This document shows positions 56,575 to 64,000 of a DNA stretch of 64,000 nucleotides, in pieces. Origin of the DNA: Achatina immaculata. Lineage: Eukaryota > Mollusca > Gastropoda > Stylommatophora > Achatinidae. Below the pieces are notes generated by a model. That model worked only from the letters and a program-made list of their open reading frames with translations. It made no database searches and had not been told where the DNA came from. Both the position numbers and the translations under genes were made by a program. The stretch covers positions 55,790,964 to 55,854,963 of the forward strand of contig CM019692.1 in assembly GCA_009760885.1 (NCBI GenBank). Direction: 5' to 3'. Positions within the stretch are counted from its first letter, which is position 1, and every line of letters begins with the position of its first letter.

Positions 56575-56845
56575 AGGGTTGGACTTTCTCACCGGAAGAC
56601 CTCGACGTGTTTAGGATATCAGTGCATCCCCGCTGGGTGAGAGGCGGTAGCCCACCCAGGCCAGAGTTGGACTTTCTCACCGGAAAACCTCGACGTGTTT
56701 TGAGATACCCGTGTATCACCGCCGGGTGAGAGGTGGTTGCCCATCCAGTCCAGGGTTGGACTTTCTCACCGGAAAACCTCAGCGTGATTAGGATACGCAA
56801 ACATCCCCGCCGGGTGAGAGGTGGTTGCCTATCTAGACTTCCCTG
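56575..56845. repeat. GC-rich tandem repeat, unit 88-89 bp, 3 copies
   Basis: GGACTTTCTCACCGGAA starts at 56581, 56669 and 56758. Each unit also has CCTC(G/A)(A/G)CGTG and CGGGTGAGAGG(T/C)GGT. It contrasts with the AT-rich surroundings. Confidence 0.9.
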
Positions 56846-56954
56846 GTCCAGTGTCTCCGACTTCAGCATTTTGCAGACGTGGCCGCTACCCTTCCTAGTT
56901 GTGACCAGGATGGAGCTTTTGTCCAGGAGGACGAATCCTCGCCACTAGTGACTT

Positions 56955-57591
56955 CTACCCCTGGGTTGAGGCGGTTTAGGCATTATCCCAGTATGGGCGT
57001 GTTTGGGACGGGACCGACCTCTATGGCAGAGGTACTGTGACATGCATAGCCTTCAAGATTCACCCCTGGTATGAGCCGGTTTAGGCAAATTTCACCAGTA
57101 TGGGTGTTTATCAGGCGTTACCGACCTCTAGAGCGGAGGTGGCATGACATGTCTAGCCATCAAGTTCCACCCCTGATGTGTGCCGGTTTAGGCATATTTC
57201 ACCAGTGTAGGTGTATTTCGGACGTGGGCGGCCTCTAGAGCAGAGGTGCCGTGGTATAGCTCTCGTAGCAATACTACTGGACATACCGGTTAAACTTCAC
57301 TTTCCACCACCTTTTCCCATCGGCTCCGCACAGCAACCTTTATTTCTTTTCCGCATTTACTTCCTTAACCGGGAGGAGCTTCACTCCACGCGCGGACAAG
57401 CCGGTTCATGCATTTCACCCGATATGACTGCACTCAGGACGTGGCCGACCTCCAGACCAGAGGTGCCGTGATTTGACTGTTTGCTTCGCTTTATCCTTTC
57501 TACCACCTTTTCCGCAGTGATGCTGCGCGGCAACCTCATTTGCAAATTTCTTCATTGGCCGGGAGGAGCACCGCTCCACGCACGGCAGCTG
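56955..57591. repeat. GC-rich imperfect repeats, units about 106 bp and about 180 bp
   Basis: CACCCCTG...CCGGTTTAGGCA starts near 56956, 57061 and 57168, each followed by CACCAGT(A/G)T(G/A)GG and ACCGACCTCTAGAGC-type sequence. A further unit is at about 57400. A second type, CGGGAGGAGC...CTCCACGC.CGG, occurs near 57380 and 57560 after GC(A/G)CAGCAACCT-like text. No ORF. It may be the leader or LTR of an unrecognised retroelement; a TATATATA lies just after it at 57614. Confidence 0.7.
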
Positions 57592-57906
57592 AAGAACTCG
57601 CCAACAGCGGCATTATATATACATGTCATCTTCTAATACCCCAAAATATTATTATAATATCTTCCTGTGATCCTACCTCTGAACATCTGAGACCCAGAAA
57701 CAGGGTCGCGATATGAGATGTGAAACCCCAACTCTATGTTCTATGTTGTAGCCTTTTCATGACCTGGTTCTATGCGATTTCTCGCTGGAAACTGGCAGCA
57801 TTTTTATTTTATTATTTGTTCTTTTTCTATTGTTTTGTATTCCTGAAGATCTTTTTAATACAAACATTAGATTGTACTGCAGTAATTTATATTTATTATT
57901 GTATTC
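57592..57906. other. Unannotated DNA
   Basis: An open plus-strand frame runs from 57720 through this DNA, the SINE-like repeat and the 21-bp array to 58493. Its first part is hydrophobic by AT-rich codons. I do not regard it as a gene. Confidence 0.5.
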
Positions 57907-58065
57907 TTCTTCTTCTTCTTGTTCTTCTTCATTCAGTTTCATACACTCAGTCACCTGTGCAGGAAACAGAAGGCCAACACGTAACGCTTTTTCTTTGCCT
58001 CAACACCTTCACAGCATCGGCTGCACAAAGAACACCAGCTGGCAGTTACAGGGATTTAGAATGCA
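57907..58065 (+). mobile_element. SINE-like repeat G, copy with ACAAG tail
   Basis: (TTC)n at about 57906-57930, then a diverged stretch, then TTTGCCTCAACACCTTCACA, GCATCGGCTGCACAAAGAAC and GGCAGTTACAGGGATTTAGA. The last part matches 63895-63955. The tail is (ACAAG)n, which runs straight into the 21-bp minisatellite. Confidence 0.65.
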
Positions 58066-58580
58066 AGACAAGACAAGACAAAACAATAAGAAATGTGGAC
58101 AAGACAATAAGAACTGTGGACAAGACAATGAGAAATATGGACAAGACAATAAGAAATGTGTACAAGACAATAATAAATATGGACAAAACAATAAGAAATA
58201 TGGACAAGACAATAAGAACTGTGGACAAGACAATGAGAAATATGGACAAGACAATAAGAAATGTGCACAAGACAATAATAAATATGGACAAGACAATAAG
58301 AAATATGGACAAGACAACTAGAAATATGGACAAGACAATAAGAAATGTGGACAAGACAATAAGAAATATGGACAAGACAATAAGAAATATAGACAAGACA
58401 ATAAGAAATGTGGATAAGACGATAAGAACTGCGGACAAGAGAATAAGAACTGCGGACAAGACAAGACAAAAAGAACTGTGGACAAGACAATAAGAACTGT
58501 GGGCACGACACTAAGAACTGTGGACAAGATAAGACAATAAGAACTGTGGACAAGACGATAAGAACTGTAGAAAAGACAAC
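58066..58580. repeat. Minisatellite, 21-bp unit, about 24 copies, extending from a SINE-like tail
   Basis: Unit GACAAGACAATAAGAAATRT G with TGTGG/TATGG variants. The first units, ACAAGACAAGACAAAACAATAA, are intermediate between the SINE-like tail and the array. Frames stay open because 21 is divisible by 3. Confidence 0.93.
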
Positions 58581-58705
58581 TGTCCATTCTCTCGTCTATG
58601 GTCCTTTTTTTCTCAGGCAAAGTTTGGGGATTTTTATTCTAGTTTATATTTACGAGACCGCCGGAACTGATCCTCAGCTTGTGTAGCGCGAAAAAACAAA
58701 AACAA

Positions 58706-58833
58706 ACAGAACAGTTATCTCCTGAATGAGCTGAGGGTCTAAAAACAGAACAGTTATCTCCTGAATGAGCTGAGGGTCTGAAAACAGAACAGTTATCTCC
58801 TGAATGAGCTGAGGGTCTAAAAACAGAACAACT
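58706..58833. repeat. 39-bp tandem repeat, about 3.3 copies
   Basis: ACAGTTATCTCCTGAATGAG starts at 58711, 58750 and 58789. Confidence 0.93.
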
Positions 58834-59774
58834 AGTTCCTTCTCCTCCCCCCCCCCGCCCCCTTCCTGTTCCCCCAAACAAACAAAAACAGTTTGTGTTC
58901 TACATTCAAAAGCAAGGGAAAATATAGAGGAAGGATGGAGGATAACAAACAATAAATCTGTCTAAGTTCACATACGATTTAAGCACAACGCCAGCGGACA
59001 CTACTCCTACAAATTATCAGAGAAAAGAAACCCGCAAACCTCATTAAAGCAGCTGTTACCGTAAGCCCAGGCTGGATCGTGGAGATATATCTGCAGATGC
59101 GCCATTGAACTAGATCTTTTCATACAAAATTCGAAAAGTAAAAGAAAAACAAAAAACAAGTGATACTTTTCAGACACCTCCAAACATTTTCTTGGATCGT
59201 GATTTCCCTGTGGTGTCGTAGATGTGGACGTGCCTAAACTTCAGTGTTATTCCCGCAACAATTATAATTAGTAACAATGTAGGTCTTCCTTTGCCATACA
59301 CTGCAGATAGCATAGCCGAAGCTAACAGTGTCTCCCTTCTGTGGAGTAATGATTAGAAGAAAAAAAAACAGAATGATACACTGTTTCATATCAGAGAAAA
59401 ACCAGAAGTCGAAAAATTGCTTAATGTTCTTATATATATATATGAATACTAATATGTAGTTCAAACACATACAGTGCAGCGATCTTCCTTTAGTCCTGTT
59501 GAAGCTGGAGTTATACAAGTATAAATATGGACGCTAAGCTGCGGGATGGCATTACTGTTGAAGACACCATACTGAGATTTAGGCAGAAAGACTGAATCCT
59601 ACTGACGTTCAGCGTAGGGTGTTGACTTAGTACGGATGTGAAAGCAACCATAAAACTCAACGAAATGTTTTATGAACTCGTAGGAAGGTTTTAAAGTGGA
59701 AAGAACAAGTGAAGCCGGCGAAACTGAGTCTGGTTGGCCATCAACATCGCTCACACAAGCCTGCATTGTTGGGG
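58834..59774. other. Unannotated DNA
   Basis: C run at about 58848-58856; (TA)n near 59432-59442. Nothing else recognised. Confidence 0.5.
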
Positions 59775-59897
59775 GGGGGGGGGCGCAAGTCTTGAACAGT
59801 TCTGGTTTGGGGCGCAAGTCTTGAACAGTTCTGGTTTGGGGCGCAAATCTTGAACAGTTCTGATTTGGGGCGCAAGTCTTGAACAGTTCTGGTTTGA
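59775..59897. repeat. 29-bp tandem repeat, 4 copies
   Basis: GCGCAA(G/A)TCTTGAACAGTTC starts at 59783, 59812, 59841 and 59870, after a G run at 59771-59782. Confidence 0.93.
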
Positions 59898-60722
59898 ACG
59901 TCTTCCTCCTCCTCCTCATCGTCTTTCACATCGCCGATTTGCTACCACGTGATCATCACGCCTCCGGTTCACTCTCATTGTGTAGCAATGCAGTACTTCA
60001 AGACAGAACTTTTTTTTTATTTCATGGTGGATCTGAGAAAAAAAAAGGTAGCATTTGCTGTACTTGTATTATTCAGAGCTGGATGTTTGCCGAGGCAGGT
60101 TAAACTCTGATACTGAGTGAGTTTAAGGAAGAGCTGCTAACCTGGATTCTGGAGCAGCCGAAAAGCTTCTTGTCCCATGTAACAAAGAATCTGTTCGAAC
60201 GGCACAACAAGCGCATGGATCTACGGGGCGACCATGTGAAGAAGTGAGACAATCTTTATGTTCATTAGCTCACACATACTGGTTCCATAGTTACTACTAT
60301 GTTCCATAGGAACCAATACGCGCAAAAATAAGAGGGAGTATCAGGGCATCTCATATGAATCTAAATAAGCATAGCAACATGTATATGTCAGGAAAGAAGC
60401 CCAGCTTGTCCCTGCAGTGAATGAGGAATGACAGTTGAATGTCTCCTGCAAGACTGCAGGTTAATGAGAGGCTGAGGAAATAGCTGTCACCCTCTGCAAC
60501 TCCAGTGAAAGAGAAGCTTTAATGAAAACATTAAACTAAGTCAGAGTTTACGTTTGCGGCCAAAAGTCAACAACTGAAAAGGAAAAGAAGTAGATGAAGA
60601 AGGCGGAAGCTCTTGATTGTCAAGATAACTATTTCTGTGGAACACATGATCATTCTGATACCAAAAGATCGATACTGACAAGGCTAGTGGTTTTAGGGTG
60701 CTAGGTATATTCTGGTTCGGCC
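59898..60722. other. Unannotated DNA
   Basis: (CCT)n-like CTCCTCCTCCTC at 59905-59920. No gene recognised. Confidence 0.5.
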
Positions 60723-60765
60723 AATAGGCTTAAGCGATCATGCTTCTCCATTTTCCGCGGTCTCT
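60723..60765 (-). mobile_element. Possible B-type LINE 3' tip
   Basis: AGCGATCATGCTTCTCCATT resembles the B-family 3' region (GCGATCATGGTTCTCC at 40987). Only about 40 bp, so weak. Confidence 0.35.
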
Positions 60766-60839
60766 TTGCCTTTCTTTTCGTATACCACATGTTAGTTGTT
60801 TCGAAACAACTAACAAGTGGTATACGAAAAGAAAGGCAA
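60766..60839. repeat. 74-bp palindrome with no spacer
   Basis: The left arm TTGCCTTTCTTTTCGTATAC...GTTGTTTCG (60766-60802) is the reverse complement of 60803-60839 except for one mismatch (CCACATG against CCACTTG). The centre is TTCGAA. Confidence 0.95.
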
Positions 60840-60844
60840 TATCT

Positions 60845-60887
60845 ATTCCCTCACTCTCTTTCTCTCCCTCCCTCCCTTTCTCTCTCT

Positions 60888-60930
<43 letters not shown>
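60845..60930. repeat. (CT)n microsatellite
   Basis: CT-rich, pure from about 60892 to 60930. Confidence 0.95.
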
Positions 60931-60932
<2 letters not shown>

Positions 60933-60944
60933 CAATTCACTTAT

Positions 60945-61328
60945 AAGTAATATTCGTTCTTATAACTTTAAACTTTGTCAACATCTGTTTGAAATGGACT
61001 ATATGCCTCCTTAGCGTAGTCTAAAGTAATTTAAAGTATGGCTTGAGTGTTGTATTTTTTAAAAAATACTGCTTTTGTATAAATTTGTTAGTTTGGAATG
61101 AATGTAAGAATGCAAGTTTGTTTCATGTTGTTGCATAAATCAGAGTGTAGAGTGTATGGACATGAGATAAGTTTATTATTTATTTATGTAATCATTTAAT
61201 GTGTCTTCATGATTATTGTGCTCATTAACAAATGCTGAATGACTGTGACTGAGTGAAAGCTGTATGATGAAGGGCAGAATGTCAGACGGGCCTGCGTGCC
61301 CAATTCTTAACCCTTTGAAAATAAAGTA
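60945..61328 (+). mobile_element. CR1-like LINE, 3' end, copy 2
   Basis: ORF end ...HLFEMDYMPP stop (61014), then a 3' UTR that closes with GGGCAGAATGTCAGACGGGC and CAATTCTTAACCCTTTGAAA near 61263-61325. The close 3' UTR match to the reverse copy at 62700-63448 shows the same family. The ORF part here is very short. Confidence 0.7.
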
Positions 61329-61346
61329 TGTTCGTTTGTGCGTTCG

Positions 61347-61349
<3 letters not shown>

Positions 61350-61397
<48 letters not shown>
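61350..61397. repeat. (CT)n microsatellite
   Basis: Starts after GTTCGTTCGTTC, itself an extension of the CR1-like tail. Confidence 0.95.
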
Positions 61398-62699
<1,302 letters not shown>

Positions 62700-62704
<5 letters not shown>

Positions 62705-63447
62705 TCTTTATTTCAAAAGGGTTAAGAATTGGGCACGCAGGTCCGTCTGACATTCTGCCCTTTATCATACATCTTTCACTCTATTCCAGACATTCTATAA
62801 ATTGTTCATGTAACAAACATAATTAACATTGAAGCTGAGAGACATAAAATACAATATAACATTTACGTTTCGCTCTTAAACATTCACTCAGTACAGAAGT
62901 AACTACATACATTATAAACGGCTATCTACTAAACAGAATTCTCGAGACTATTCAAAAAACAATAAATTGTATTCAGTGTCTGTAAGAGCAGTTTAAGATA
63001 ACTTTTAAGTTTTATAATTCATGGAGGCATGTAGTCGACATCAAATAGATATTGGGAAAGCTTGTAGTTGTAGGAAGGAGTATAATTTATATTTTTATAT
63101 AGGATGGCAGGGTATTCCAAAGATGAGCAGCAGAATAACTAAAGCTTTTCTTGTAAAAATCAAGACTAGGTTTTGCAAGACATATGTTGTTCAAGCATTG
63201 GCTGCACTTTGGGCTAAATTTAAGCAGGTTCTATAGATAAGGCGGGGCATGCCGTGAAAGAATTTGATGTACTATCTTGGCTTTATTGAAGAGGAACCTG
63301 TTCTTAAGAGGCAGTATTTTGATACGTTTGTGCTGGTTAGTTGTTTGTGCTTGATCTCTGTCACTAATAAGCTTTACTGCTCGCTTTTGGAGTGAGCAAA
63401 GCCTCTTTGTATTTGACACTGAACAACCATCCCAAACTGTTGAACTG

Positions 63448-63448
<1 letters not shown>
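62700..63448 (-). mobile_element. CR1-like LINE, ORF C terminus and 3' UTR, copy 1
   Basis: Minus strand from 63448: [68 protein letters not shown], then, past a stop, KFSPKCSQCLNNICLAK, LWNTLPSYIK and NIYLMSTTCLHEL. The order W...NT.RL..LQKRA, H..L..LPL..R, P..L, then WN.LP..I is the usual C-terminal region of CR1/Jockey-type RT ORFs. The 3' UTR ends in TTCTTAACCC...AATAAAG and an ATCA tail. About 60 codons are open (63231-63419). It is truncated at 63448 by a GATA array. Confidence 0.82.
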
Positions 63449-63701
<253 letters not shown>

Positions 63702-63704
63702 TGA

Positions 63705-63975
63705 TCAAGACCCTGTTCCATCTCTCCGTGGTACCCCTAGTAACAGGCCTAGTCTGGCTAATGGGGCAGGGATCGCCATAGTCCGCATGGTGGTGGAGTC
63801 TGTTAAAGAAGCATTGCACACCCCCTGCTTTTTAGCTGTACTCCGAGACTGAAAAAGTGGCTGCTATAATTCGCTCCCACGCCGATACGATGCTGTGCCT
63901 CAACACCTCTACAGCATCGGCTACAAAGAACACTATCTCGCAGTTACAGGGAGTTCGTACAAGTACAAGATAGAC
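63705..63975 (+). mobile_element. SINE-like repeat G, near-complete copy
   Basis: GATCAAGACCCTGTTCCATC, CCCCTAGTAACAGGCCTAGT, GGGATCGCCATAGTCCGCAT, GGTGGTGGAGTCTGTTAAAG, CGCCGATACGATGCTGTGCC, CAACACCTCTACAGCATCGG, CGCAGTTACAGGGAGTT and a short ACAAG tail. It follows the GATA array at once. It gives the order of the G repeat without inversion. Confidence 0.75.
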
Positions 63976-64000
63976 AGATAATATGTGGTTTTGGCAAAAG

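Noticed and set aside
57720..58493. 257-codon plus-strand frame with a hydrophobic start
   Set aside because: It joins AT-rich non-coding DNA, a SINE-like repeat and a 21-bp array. No conserved motif and no reason for a single protein.

Overview
This window is eukaryotic, very probably metazoan. It holds several families of RTE-type LINEs whose reverse transcriptase has the YADD motif, a CR1-like LINE, a mariner-type DNA transposon, hAT-like MITEs, SINE-like repeats and many micro- and minisatellites, in AT-rich DNA with no operon-like coding. The mix (RTE LINEs with short-tandem 3' tails, very long GATA/GACA arrays, hAT MITEs with CAGTGGTTCTCAA-like ends) resembles mollusc genomes, possibly a gastropod. 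That taxonomic call is inference only. I found no host protein-coding gene, no rRNA gene and no intact tRNA gene. Long open frames over the tandem arrays come from repeat units divisible by three, or from GATA repeats, and are not genes.

Layout. 0-6 kb: a LINE of family A and a hAT-like MITE share one target site, and the MITE has a 30-bp minisatellite grown inside it; then a LINE fragment, a GATA array and a 13-bp minisatellite. 6-10.4 kb: a nest in which a minus-strand LINE (F1) splits a plus-strand LINE (D1); both carry 55-bp tandem expansions. 10.4-14 kb: minisatellites and LINE A2 with a perfect target-site duplication (TSD). 14.7-16 kb: hAT MITEs. 16.2-18.05 kb: LINE B1, the best RT remnant, with a perfect 12-bp TSD and an apparent internal deletion. 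18.8-20.9 kb: LINE A3, a mariner fragment and LINE D2 with a foreign insert. 22.7-24.8 kb: GATA array, 42-bp minisatellite, MITE, a mariner element with TA-flanked terminal repeats, and a 137-bp LINE tip with TSD. 25-32 kb: minisatellites, decayed LINEs and a 187-189 bp pair of practically identical repeats. 33.8-34.3 kb: LINE C1 with a 13-bp TSD and an inverted 5' end. 34.5-41.5 kb: minisatellites, LINE B2/B3, SINE-like repeats and a hairpin repeat. 42-44 kb: LINE A4 and LINE J1, each with an internal tandem expansion. 45.2-50.1 kb: LINE F3, in which a 34-bp piece of the RT-side ORF has expanded to over 30 copies, followed by a 1.85-kb tandem duplication whose breakpoint lies in that array. 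51-60 kb: more minisatellites, SINE-like repeats, LINE C2 and a GC-rich repeat block. 60-64 kb: a 74-bp palindrome, two CR1-like LINE 3' ends and large GATA arrays.

The main theme is that many minisatellites here arose inside transposable elements. In at least six cases the repeat unit can be read as a piece of the surrounding element's own ORF or terminal sequence. Several insertions could be delimited exactly by TSDs read from the sequence, which gives firm boundaries and a relative order of events.
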